IMG/VR virus record: IMGVR_UViG_3300031759_000121
Span: 1-27,890 of that record
Origin: a virus
Direction: 5' to 3' (one strand)
Length of the DNA stretch: 27,890 nt
Below the pieces are notes generated by a model. The model was not told where the DNA came from and made no database searches. It saw nothing but the letters and a program-made list of their open reading frames with translations. Shown piece after piece: positions 14,500-21,462 of this stretch (the first letter of the stretch is position 1; the number at the start of each line of letters is the position of its first letter). Both the position numbers and the translations under genes were made by a program.

Positions 14500-14870
14500 A
14501 GCTTTTGATTGTAGCACTTCATCTAGATTAACAGCTCATAATTCACCGTAAACACGGTGAATTCAATGACTTCATCTGAGTTGCACAGTCATCTATCATA
14601 AAGAGATTGTAGTTTCCTACGCGGAGGCGGTTGACCGGTACCCCCTACTCTAGCTTCACATGTCAACGGAACCCTAGTGACTTGATGATAAATCCAAGTT
14701 CTATAAGCATGGGTCGTATCTTTTTCCACGGAGCCCAAACCATTTGTTGCCTTAAGTTAGCTTTTGCCTTTGACGCCCGAGCGAACCGAAGTCCATTCTA
14801 TCCGAGCTGGGTATCTCACCAGCCCTCAACGGGGATCGAGCAGCCTCGATCAAACGTAGTCGGTTAGATG
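14500..14870 (-). ncRNA. Candidate structured non-coding RNA
   Basis: This 370-base stretch has no plausible protein gene and looks clearly richer in G+C than its surroundings. Read on the minus strand it contains two tetraloop hairpins of standard RNA type: GGAC-TTCG-GTTC (14783-14794) and GTAG-GAAA-CTAC (14609-14620, a GNRA loop). Both loops lose their special sequence on the plus strand. Further hairpins are GATCGAG/CTCGATC (14834-14851), GCTGG/CCAGC (14806-14823), GGGGG..CCTCC around CGG-TCAA-CCG (about 14620-14645), and AATTCACCGT/ACGGTGAATT (14540-14563). It begins directly after the GIY-YIG stop codon and may extend through the cloverleaf to about 14400. I do not recognise it as tRNA, tmRNA, RNase P RNA or a group I or II intron. 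Confidence 0.55.
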
Positions 14871-14872
14871 CC

Positions 14873-15313
14873 TTACTGTGATGCTTGTAATTTATTGATT
14901 ATATGGCTGCCATGTACGCGGACTTGTATATGCCCGTTATAGTAGTCGTTAGTTTCTAACACACGTCTACTAAACTGTTCTCTGGCCTCTATGTAACTGC
15001 ATTCGGCTTTTGAACGGCAATAATACAAAATCTCTCTGGTAAAGTTTTCGATGCCTAATTTTTCAATATCTTGATTGAGTTCTATACTGCTGCCGGTGTA
15101 CTGTTGCCAGTCGCTGTCTATTTTACTACGGATGCGTTTTCTTTTTTTGATGCCGTTTTTTTGTTTAACTGTTTTATATGTTGTTTTACTAAATTTTGCT
15201 AATTTTTTACCAATATATTTTCTGCCAGTCAAGTTATTTTTAATCAAATAAACAAAACCAACACAGTCGTCGGGTAGTGATTCTACAGTAGTATTTTCGA
15301 AAAGCCAGGGCAT
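14873..15313 (-). CDS. GIY-YIG nuclease family protein
   Basis: This 146-residue protein has a GIY-YIG domain: 'VGFVYLIKNNLTGRKYIGKKLAKF' (from about residue 18; the G-Y/Y-I-G motif appears as VYL and KYIGKK), a basic insert 'VKQKNGIKKRKRIRSK', 'DWQQYTGSS' and 'LGIENFTREILYYCRSKAECSYIEAREQF'. The E in 'EAREQF' is the likely metal ligand. Similar proteins are widespread in cyanophages, from memory, and may be nucleases of homing or recombination type; no separate DNA-targeting domain is visible. It lies 39 bases after gp46, at the end of the gp55-gp47-gp46 transcript, and directly upstream of the structured RNA candidate. The Shine-Dalgarno sequence is weak. Confidence 0.85.
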   Translation of the reverse strand: MPWLFENTTVESLPDDCVGFVYLIKNNLTGRKYIGKKLAKFSKTTYKTVKQKNGIKKRKRIRSKIDSDWQQYTGSSIELNQDIEKLGIENFTREILYYCRSKAECSYIEAREQFSRRVLETNDYYNGHIQVRVHGSHIINKLQASQ

Positions 15314-15352
15314 GACATGTAATTAGCAAGCCGTGCTTCGCTGATAAAATTT

Positions 15353-17116
15353 TTACTCTACCTCAACATCTGTGTTGTAACTGGTATATCCATTTTCTTT
15401 TACTACTTTTAATATATTCTCTACACGACTAACTAACTCGTCTCGATGCGAAACCAGCCATATGCTCTTTTGTCTTTCACGACTCATTTGTTTTAAAAGA
15501 GCAAGGGCGTTCTCAACACCCTGGGTATCAAGACCGTTATCTATCATTTCATCCACAAAGAGTAAATTAATCGGTTGATACAGCGATTCAAACACATCTC
15601 GAAAGGCCCATGCCATACTTAGTATTAATCGATTCCTTTCACCTCTGGACAGATTATCAAAATCAAGTTCTCTGCCCAGCTCTTCAATGCTAACAGTGAG
15701 ATCGTTTTGAAACACCACGGTATGCGGTAATCCCATACGATCTAGATAGTGTGTTAGTCTTGTATTGAGATAACTTAAATTTTGTTCTATAATCTTTTTT
15801 CGTATAAAACTGTCTTTGCTAGTTAATAACTTTAGCAAAAAGTCCTGATGATCTTGTAGTCTTGTAAGTTCGTTGACTGTGTCATATGACACTTCTTCGG
15901 CGGCTGTAGCAGTCATCTCTTCTATCTGTTCCGCATAAGGATCAATTTCTACACGTTTCGCATCTAGTTCTTTTTGTAGATTGGCGAGATTGGCTCGATG
16001 TTGTATGGCATCTTCTTCTTTGTCATAAAACATCACTGGACGTTTGCCTATCTTACCTAAACTATCAACACTTGATTGTAATTCATTGACAAGATCAAGA
16101 TATTGTTGGCATGCTGTGATAGCTGTTGATAATTCTTTCTTTTTTTCCGCTAGCACTGCCTCGTGTTTGTGATCATGGAACTCTTGACCGCAGGTATGGC
16201 AAGTGTGTTGTTCAAGTGTAGCGATTTCGTTAGTAAGCTTCTTAGTTGTTTTTTCTTCTCGAGCATGATCCATTTTTGCTCGGCTAATTGCCGTCGCATG
16301 GTCGTTTAGATTTTTCCTCAGTGCTTCCCATGTTGCAAATGCTTTGTGTGATGAAATTTCAGCTTCGATGTCAATTTCTTGAAACGTTGCCAGCGCCGAT
16401 TCAAGCGATAACAAGTCTTCTGCATTTTTTGCTTGCCATAATGTTTGTCTACGCTTAACTGCTTCTATTTGTTCTTGTATGCGTTTGTTAGCATCTTGAA
16501 CAGCACGTATTCTAAATTCTTCCCGAGTAATATCTTCTTTGGTTGTGCGTGATAATTCTTTAATGCGTTCAGCACGTTCACTTAACATGGTAATGCCCAA
16601 CAACTGCTCGATAATAGTGCGTTGATCGTTGGCTTTTAATGATAAAAACGGCTCAGTATAAGTATTCAATGCCATGATATGTTTAAACATGTCATGACTC
16701 ATACCCAAAATATCTTCTATGGCGTCTTGTGTTTCACGGCTATCACCTTGGGCATTGTCTTCTGCCTCAGTGACTTTGTTATTGACATAGAATTTTAAAA
16801 TGTTAGGCTTACGTCCGCGTTCAATTTTATATTCTTGTTCACCAACAACAAAGTCTAAACTTACCATCATACCTTTGGTGTTGGTTTTATTAACAAGATT
16901 GTCTCGGCGAATATTACTCAATGCTTGCCCATATAAAGCATAGCTTAGGGCGTTTATGATTGTAGTTTTCCCTGTGCCATTCCTGGATCCGTCCCCACCC
17001 AAATCTAAATTTTCTCCCAGTACCAAAGTTAAATCATTGCGATCAAAATTAATACCTTGTGTGGCATTACCCACACTCATGAAATTTTTAACTAAAAGAT
17101 TTTTTATTTTAATCAT
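15353..17116 (-). CDS. 46: Recombination endonuclease subunit gp46 (Rad50/SbcC-like)
   Basis: This 587-residue SMC-like ATPase pairs with gp47 to resect DNA ends for recombination-dependent replication. The ATP-binding loop is 'GSRNGTGKTT' (43-52), a Rad50-type variant. Two coiled-coil arms (about 170-300 and 320-450) surround a zinc hook C306-H-T-C309. The ABC signature is 'LSRGERNRL' (489-497), Walker B is 'INLLFVDE' (516-523), and the switch histidine is H557 in 'SHRDE'. Length is close to T4 gp46 (560 residues). Its ATG overlaps the TGA of gp47 (ATGA at 17113-17116), so the two subunits are translationally coupled. Confidence 0.96.
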   Translation of the reverse strand: MIKIKNLLVKNFMSVGNATQGINFDRNDLTLVLGENLDLGGDGSRNGTGKTTIINALSYALYGQALSNIRRDNLVNKTNTKGMMVSLDFVVGEQEYKIERGRKPNILKFYVNNKVTEAEDNAQGDSRETQDAIEDILGMSHDMFKHIMALNTYTEPFLSLKANDQRTIIEQLLGITMLSERAERIKELSRTTKEDITREEFRIRAVQDANKRIQEQIEAVKRRQTLWQAKNAEDLLSLESALATFQEIDIEAEISSHKAFATWEALRKNLNDHATAISRAKMDHAREEKTTKKLTNEIATLEQHTCHTCGQEFHDHKHEAVLAEKKKELSTAITACQQYLDLVNELQSSVDSLGKIGKRPVMFYDKEEDAIQHRANLANLQKELDAKRVEIDPYAEQIEEMTATAAEEVSYDTVNELTRLQDHQDFLLKLLTSKDSFIRKKIIEQNLSYLNTRLTHYLDRMGLPHTVVFQNDLTVSIEELGRELDFDNLSRGERNRLILSMAWAFRDVFESLYQPINLLFVDEMIDNGLDTQGVENALALLKQMSRERQKSIWLVSHRDELVSRVENILKVVKENGYTSYNTDVEVE

Positions 17117-18129
17117 AGATTTTGATATATTTTTAATAGTAATTTAGGATCGTAGAATTCTGACTCTATATTAGTAATCTGATCTGTAACAATTTGATCT
17201 ACTGATTCAAACTTTACTTCCCCGGGTGCTAGATCTACATCAACATCTGTGCGCTTACTGGGTATAAGCGCCATTTCTCGTAAGCCATGAGTTTGTATAA
17301 ATGTTTCTTTAATAAAGGTAGCTTCTTCGTAGGATATATCGATATCTAATTCCACGCGAACATGCATGTTTTTCTTTAGTATACTGCCGCCTTGATCAAT
17401 AGCTTCGCTTAATTTCATAACACGATACAACGGTTGGTTTGGCCAAGCATGGAATTTGGGAGTTTCTCCCCAGTTTAATACCATCATGCCACGATCTTCA
17501 TCGCCGGCGTCGGCAAAATTATGCGGGAAACAATTTCCTATATAGGTTACGTTATTTCTCTGTTGGCGCAAATGAAAGTGGCCGCTAAACACGCTACCTA
17601 CTCCGCCAAAATGATCTAATTTTATATCACCGTGATCAGGCATTGACACCATAGCATTCATTTTAAAATGTGGAAGTTCAAAGTGTCCAAACATATAATC
17701 AGCTGACATTTTGTGTAGTTTTTTGTAATCATCCCCCACTAACCACGGAGCTATTATGACATTGTCTTGTTTGAACCAATCATTTACTACAACAATATTT
17801 GGAATATGTCGAGCCCACTCGGCTCCGTGTATATCGCGTTTGTCTCTATAATACAAATCGTGATTTCCTGGAATAAAGTAGAATGTGTCAAAAGCACGAC
17901 TTAGTTTTTCTAATGCCTGAACACTAAACTGCAGTGTTTGTAAATTAATGCTGGCTCGATGATTGTGCCAGTCTCCGAGAAACATTCCAGTTTCACATCC
18001 TTCTTCTTTTGCCTTAGATATAAACCAATCTATAAATGCTTCACAATCTCGATTGTGAATTAAACTGTTAGATTTCAAACCCCAGTGTACGTCTGTACAA
18101 ACAGCGGCTTTCTTAAAAAGATTTGTCAT
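17113..18129 (-). CDS. 47: Recombination endonuclease subunit gp47 (Mre11/SbcD-like)
   Basis: This 338-residue protein has the metallophosphoesterase motifs of the Mre11 family: 'CTDVHWG' (11-17, D13 and H15), 'LGDWHNHR' (51-58), 'PGNHD' (87-91), 'GHFELPH' (148-154) and 'SGHFHLRQ' (182-189). It is the nuclease partner of gp46. Length matches T4 gp47 (339 residues). It follows gp55 by 37 bases, with an ACTAAATC sequence in the gap that only weakly resembles a late promoter. The overlap with gp46 fixes their production ratio. Confidence 0.96.
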   Translation of the reverse strand: MTNLFKKAAVCTDVHWGLKSNSLIHNRDCEAFIDWFISKAKEEGCETGMFLGDWHNHRASINLQTLQFSVQALEKLSRAFDTFYFIPGNHDLYYRDKRDIHGAEWARHIPNIVVVNDWFKQDNVIIAPWLVGDDYKKLHKMSADYMFGHFELPHFKMNAMVSMPDHGDIKLDHFGGVGSVFSGHFHLRQQRNNVTYIGNCFPHNFADAGDEDRGMMVLNWGETPKFHAWPNQPLYRVMKLSEAIDQGGSILKKNMHVRVELDIDISYEEATFIKETFIQTHGLREMALIPSKRTDVDVDLAPGEVKFESVDQIVTDQITNIESEFYDPKLLLKIYQNL

Positions 18130-18166
18130 ATAGATTTAGTATACAGGAATGCGTCGAGAGAAACAA

Positions 18167-20086
18167 CTATTCTGGCAGTTCTTCTTCAAATGTGGTAATA
18201 GTAACTTTGGCATCTAAGTTTTGATCTTTTTTGCCAGCATTTTGTCTAGTCCAACTTGGATTCAGCCCATTCATTTCTAACATATCGTCACGAATGTTTT
18301 GATTCTTTTTTTCACTGTTGAGTACATGAGTAAATGAATTGGTAATAGCCGCGGTATAATAAGCAAAAGGATTTTGACTCTTACTTTCGTCAAATCTCAA
18401 TCCAATTTGACTCAACTGAACTAGGGCCGCCCCTCTCATTTCTTCATTATAGGTATTACCAGTTAGGTATACAGTGCCATTACGTCTAGCTACAAAGCAG
18501 CCATATTCAGTTTCTGGACACCATACTTGTCCTTGATACGCAGTAGTGGGTTCGTTGGGATGAGTAATTTTGCCTTGGCCAACGTGGGCTCGGCCATTGC
18601 GTTTGCCACCGTGAAAGTTAACACAATGTACTTTGGTAGTGTTTTTACTTTTAGAAAATAAATTTACGGCATAGCATTGACTTGGTTTACCAAAAGACAA
18701 TGATTCTCGCAGATGTGTATTGGTTCTCACCCCCGCTAGTACGCACAATGCTTGGAATAAGTCAACATGATGTTTGTCTTTTTGAACATAGCTTCTACCA
18801 CCGTTGGCTCTACGCCAGCCATCACCGTCAATCATAGTTTCAATCAACAGTTCGCGCTGTCGAACGGTCAGTGCTAGTATAAATTCCATATTGAGATTTT
18901 TTTCCGGAAAAGTTTTTATAATCTCTCTGCAGTCATTTCTGCTGATAGAAAAGCAGAGATTCTTACTTCTTTGTCCTTCACTAAATTTATAATTTAACGC
19001 AGTCAAGCAGTTTCTAATACGATCAGCTTTGGCTCCAGCATTTTGATAAATCGTGATACGTTTAATATTCCCCAAATGTTTTTCATCATGTCGTTCAATT
19101 TCATAACAGCCTTCGGTCATGATCCATCCTGCTAGTTCTACAAAGCTGTCGGGATATACTGCCTCGTTGGTATCTCGAGGAGCAGGCGCTAACAATATCA
19201 TACGATCTGTTTCTTTCAGTAGCTCTACAGGAACAAGTCCAGTGTCAGTGACTATTTTGTGATGTGGTGTGACCAAGGAGTCTAGACCACGCATGGTCAA
19301 ACGATGCATTAGACCATTGTAATTATCCCGGAAAATACTGCGGATCTTACTCCAAGCCAATTCACTGCCGTTATAACTTAAAATACGATCTTGTTTAGAT
19401 ATATCGTTGATGCCCACCCAGCCTCGATTGGTCAGTGCTTCTGTGACTTCATCAACGCAGTACCCGCGCCAGTTGCTGCGGGTAGCATAACGATCGCACA
19501 ACTTCATAAACATGGTGGCTAATATGCGTGTCATGTTACCGTGATCTTTACTGAATTCACCATTTTCTAAATCACCTTGCCAATGGCTCTTGCCCACAAT
19601 ATAGGGTTGTTTTTTACTGTCTATCCTATAGTGATAAAATGGAGGAAATGGCAATCTCACGTATTTGTCGCTCATTACGGGATCATCTGGTAAAACAGGA
19701 ATAAGTTCTTCTTCTGCATCATCAAAATCAAATAGATCTTCGATTTTTTTCTTTTTAGTAGCGGATTTGGGTATTTTTTTTGGAGCCATAGGTATATGAT
19801 CCCAGCAGGTAATTCTAAATACTAAATCAGTATTGGGTATTTTTTTAGGATCTGTGACTACACCAGTTTCTTTTTTAATACGATCAGCACGATTACGTCT
19901 AGCCTCTGCTACTGTGCGCTGATTGATTTTCATTACTGTGGGCAAAATAATGTCGTATTGATGATCGTTTACAGGATCTAAAAATGAACAGTAAGTGTTT
20001 TTGCTAAGATGTATTTGTGTTAAAATATCTCGATTATTAAGATATATGGTTTTGGTACCTTGTTTGCCTATTGCGGTTGTAGCCAC
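18167..20086 (-). CDS. 55: Late-transcription sigma factor gp55, interrupted by a LAGLIDADG intein
   Basis: The 639-residue precursor contains the gp55 sigma-like factor, which directs host RNA polymerase to late promoters. An in-frame intein occupies residues 210-544; the spliced protein would be 304 residues. The N-extein has 'YLNNRDILTQIHLSKNTYCSFLDP', 'KINQRTVAEARRNRADRI', an acidic/basic stretch near 105-130, and 'GKSHWQGDLENGEFSKDHGNMTRILATMFMKLCDRYATRSNWRGY'. The C-extein starts 'TYNEEMRGAALVQLSQIGLRFDESKSQNPFAYYTAAITNSF'. Rejoining restores the conserved NWRGYTYNEEM core of gp55. It is much longer than T4 gp55 (185 residues), mainly through an N-terminal extension that marine relatives share. 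Translation starts at GTG (20084-20086), with AGGAG eight bases upstream. Confidence 0.95.
   Translation of the reverse strand: MATTAIGKQGTKTIYLNNRDILTQIHLSKNTYCSFLDPVNDHQYDIILPTVMKINQRTVAEARRNRADRIKKETGVVTDPKKIPNTDLVFRITCWDHIPMAPKKIPKSATKKKKIEDLFDFDDAEEELIPVLPDDPVMSDKYVRLPFPPFYHYRIDSKKQPYIVGKSHWQGDLENGEFSKDHGNMTRILATMFMKLCDRYATRSNWRGYCVDEVTEALTNRGWVGINDISKQDRILSYNGSELAWSKIRSIFRDNYNGLMHRLTMRGLDSLVTPHHKIVTDTGLVPVELLKETDRMILLAPAPRDTNEAVYPDSFVELAGWIMTEGCYEIERHDEKHLGNIKRITIYQNAGAKADRIRNCLTALNYKFSEGQRSKNLCFSISRNDCREIIKTFPEKNLNMEFILALTVRQRELLIETMIDGDGWRRANGGRSYVQKDKHHVDLFQALCVLAGVRTNTHLRESLSFGKPSQCYAVNLFSKSKNTTKVHCVNFHGGKRNGRAHVGQGKITHPNEPTTAYQGQVWCPETEYGCFVARRNGTVYLTGNTYNEEMRGAALVQLSQIGLRFDESKSQNPFAYYTAAITNSFTHVLNSEKKNQNIRDDMLEMNGLNPSWTRQNAGKKDQNLDAKVTITTFEEELPE
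18455..19459 (-). mobile_element. Intein with LAGLIDADG homing endonuclease inside gp55
   Basis: This 335-residue insert starts at Cys (codon 19457-19459, after NWRGY) and ends at Asn (codon 18455-18457), with Thr as the first C-extein residue. Splicing motifs are block A 'CVDEVTEALTNRGWVGINDI', block B 'GLDSLVTPHHKIVTD' (TxxH), and the C-terminal 'EYGCFVARRNGTVYLTGN'. The penultimate residue is Gly rather than His. The endonuclease has two LAGLIDADG-type motifs, 'LAGWIMTEG' (intein 109-117) and 'LIETMIDGDG' (205-214), with candidate catalytic acids E116 and D213. Both motifs appear intact, so the homing enzyme may be active. It is unrelated in nuclease type to the portal intein, which points to separate acquisition. 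Confidence 0.94.
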
Positions 20087-20094
20087 TAGTTAAT

Positions 20095-20099
20095 CTCCT
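20095..20099 (-). promoter_or_regulatory. Ribosome-binding site supporting the GTG start of gp55
   Basis: AGGAG on the minus strand lies eight bases before the GTG at 20084-20086. No in-frame ATG is better placed, so GTG is the start. Confidence 0.75.
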
Positions 20100-20106
20100 G
20101 GTTGTG

Positions 20107-20114
20107 TATTTATT
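20107..20114 (-). promoter_or_regulatory. Candidate late-type promoter, AATAAATA, before gp55
   Basis: AATAAATA on the minus strand is 20 bases upstream of the gp55 start, in the 113-base divergent region, just before the AGGAG site. It matches the T4 late consensus in seven of eight positions. It may let gp55 reinforce its own synthesis. Confidence 0.45.
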
Positions 20115-20172
20115 GTAGCACAAAAACAACAGAAATCAACCTTTTTATATAAAATGGACACATTATTTAAGG

Positions 20173-20180
20173 CATAAATA
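20173..20180 (+). promoter_or_regulatory. Candidate late promoter for the baseplate operon, CATAAATA
   Basis: CATAAATA on the plus strand lies 19 bases before the ATG of the first rightward structural gene. It differs in one base from the T4 late consensus TATAAATA. It faces away from the AATAAATA element at 20107-20114, so the short gap seems to hold divergent late-type promoters. Confidence 0.6.
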
Positions 20181-20199
20181 TGGTATAGGATAATAAACA

Positions 20200-21462
20200 A
20201 TGGCAACCAATCAACCAGTAAACAATCCTCCTGATCCCCAAGTGCCGTCAGACGCACAAACCACGACTATTTCTATTAACACTCAGCCGGATCCCTTGTC
20301 GCCAGCTTTAGATGGTTATAATTCCCCGCCAACAGATGCGGTACCGGCAAATGAGTTTATCGGCTCACCGAAACCAATTATATCAAATGCTGTATTTGAG
20401 GCGCAGTCATCCAGCCTTACCCCAATTGGCTCAGCAGCACCGCTAATATCAGACGCTGTGACCTCGGCTCAAGCAGCCAGCGGCTCTGGGATCAGCAGTT
20501 TTGTAGGTGAACCCAAACCAGTTATTTCGGATGCGGTAGCAAACGCACAAGAATCCAGCAATACTGACTCTAGTATCTTTAATGGTAATCCCACTAACTC
20601 TGACCAGCCGCAGTCAACAGCCATGGTTGGTGTGATGAATGCCCAGCAACAGCCCAGTCGTTCGGCGGTACAAGGTGTAAGACCATCTAGCAATGACTGG
20701 CGGTTCAGAGTAAGTCTCGCCCCAAGTGCTAATTATCTCTATATGGGCTCTAACCCCGGCATACTGTCTCCACTACAAGCCACAGGCGGTGTATTATACC
20801 CTTACACACCAAAAATTGAAGTAGGGTACAAAGCCAATTACTCAGCTTACGAGCTTACACATTCTAATTACAAAGGATACTACTATAAAAATAGCAGTGT
20901 AGATGCTATTACTATAACCGGACATTTTACCGCACAAAACACCACCGACGCCAACTATCTTTTGGCGGTGATTCAGTTTTATAAATCGGTTACTAAAATG
21001 TTTTATGGACAAGACGCACAGCGTGGTACACCTCCTCCCCTAGTTTATCTCACAGGATTTGGCACTTATCAGTTTAATAATCACCCAGGTGTGGTTCAAA
21101 GTTTTACCTACAGTTTGCCTGACGAAGTGGACTATATAAGAGCCGACACTGTTAATCAAGCTGGCAGTGCAGTGCCCTTGGGTGGATTGACTGGAGCTTT
21201 ACAAAATTTAGGTACACCCGGGGCTTCGGCTATAGTGTCTAGGTTGACTAATGTTGGAGCCACCGTGGGTGCGGTTAGCCAGGCAGCTAGTTTATTTGGC
21301 ATTGGTGGCAAGGCTAAGCCGCCAGTTAGTCCTACTTATGTTCCTACCAAAATGGATATTACCGTTTCTATATTGCCAATCATAAGTCGCAAAACTCAAA
21401 GTACTGAATGGAGTTTGGATCAATTTGCCAGTGGAGCCGGAATTACGAAAGGATGGTGGTAA
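20200..21462 (+). CDS. Baseplate tail-tube-junction-like structural protein (gp48/gp54-like)
   Basis: This 420-residue protein has a disordered Pro/Ser/Ala-rich N-terminus of about 165 residues that contains three copies of a 20-residue repeat. A structured part follows: 'DWRFRVSLAPSANYLYMG', 'YPYTPKIEVGYKANYSAYELTHSNYKGYYYKNSSVDAITITGHFTAQN', 'ANYLLAVIQFYKSVTKMFYGQD' and 'PLVYLTGFGTYQFNNHPGVVQSFTYSLPDEVDYIRA'. It ends 'YVPTKMDITVSILPIISRKTQ', then 'WSLDQFASGAGITKGWW'. The order of these elements is reminiscent of the T4 tail-tube cap proteins gp48 and gp54 (YLLAVI..., then PGVVQSF..., then a final beta strand), but similarity is weak. It begins the baseplate operon and its stop codon overlaps the gp53-like start. 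Confidence 0.75.
   Translation: MATNQPVNNPPDPQVPSDAQTTTISINTQPDPLSPALDGYNSPPTDAVPANEFIGSPKPIISNAVFEAQSSSLTPIGSAAPLISDAVTSAQAASGSGISSFVGEPKPVISDAVANAQESSNTDSSIFNGNPTNSDQPQSTAMVGVMNAQQQPSRSAVQGVRPSSNDWRFRVSLAPSANYLYMGSNPGILSPLQATGGVLYPYTPKIEVGYKANYSAYELTHSNYKGYYYKNSSVDAITITGHFTAQNTTDANYLLAVIQFYKSVTKMFYGQDAQRGTPPPLVYLTGFGTYQFNNHPGVVQSFTYSLPDEVDYIRADTVNQAGSAVPLGGLTGALQNLGTPGASAIVSRLTNVGATVGAVSQAASLFGIGGKAKPPVSPTYVPTKMDITVSILPIISRKTQSTEWSLDQFASGAGITKGWW
20356..20559 (+). repeat. Three imperfect 20-residue repeats inside the gp48/gp54-like protein
   Basis: Residues 53-72, 75-94 and 101-120 share the pattern F/P-I/V-G-x-x-x-P-I/L/V-I-S-N/D-A-V-x-x-A-Q-x-x-S (for example FIGSPKPIISNAVFEAQSSS and FVGEPKPVISDAVANAQESS). 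The DNA copies have diverged, so the repeat is old or kept for its peptide. It may be a short binding motif. Confidence 0.75.

Larger units (their letters stand above)
14400..14507. other. Cloverleaf-like inverted-repeat structure
   Basis: A 13-base inverted repeat (CAAAAGCTAAAAA at 14400-14412, complement at 14495-14507) closes a multi-branch structure. Inside it lie three hairpins: CAAATT/AATTTG (14413-14418 with 14431-14436), AGATTAGC/GCTAATCT (14449-14456 with 14460-14467, loop TAC), and TAAGATC/GATCTTA (14467-14473 with 14486-14492). The first hairpin starts directly after the closing stem and the last two abut, which would allow coaxial stacking. Either strand can form it. It lies at the meeting point of rightward gp51 and leftward GIY-YIG transcripts, so it may be a two-way terminator, the 3' end of a structured RNA, or a DNA cruciform. 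Confidence 0.6.

Noticed and set aside
14631-14867. Rightward 78-codon frame in the structured region
   Set aside because: It has no ribosome site, its composition is unlike the phage's proteins, and it is antisense to the stretch with the strongest RNA structure.
14500-14870. tRNA, tmRNA or intron as identity of the structured region
   Set aside because: I found no T-arm GGTTCRA box with a matching acceptor stem, no tag-coding frame with tmRNA ends, no domain V of a group II intron and no clear group I core; the flanks are not two halves of one gene.
18130-18166. Late promoter before gp47 (ACTAAATC)
   Set aside because: It lacks the final A of TAAATA, and gp46/gp47 are expected to be expressed before late genes.
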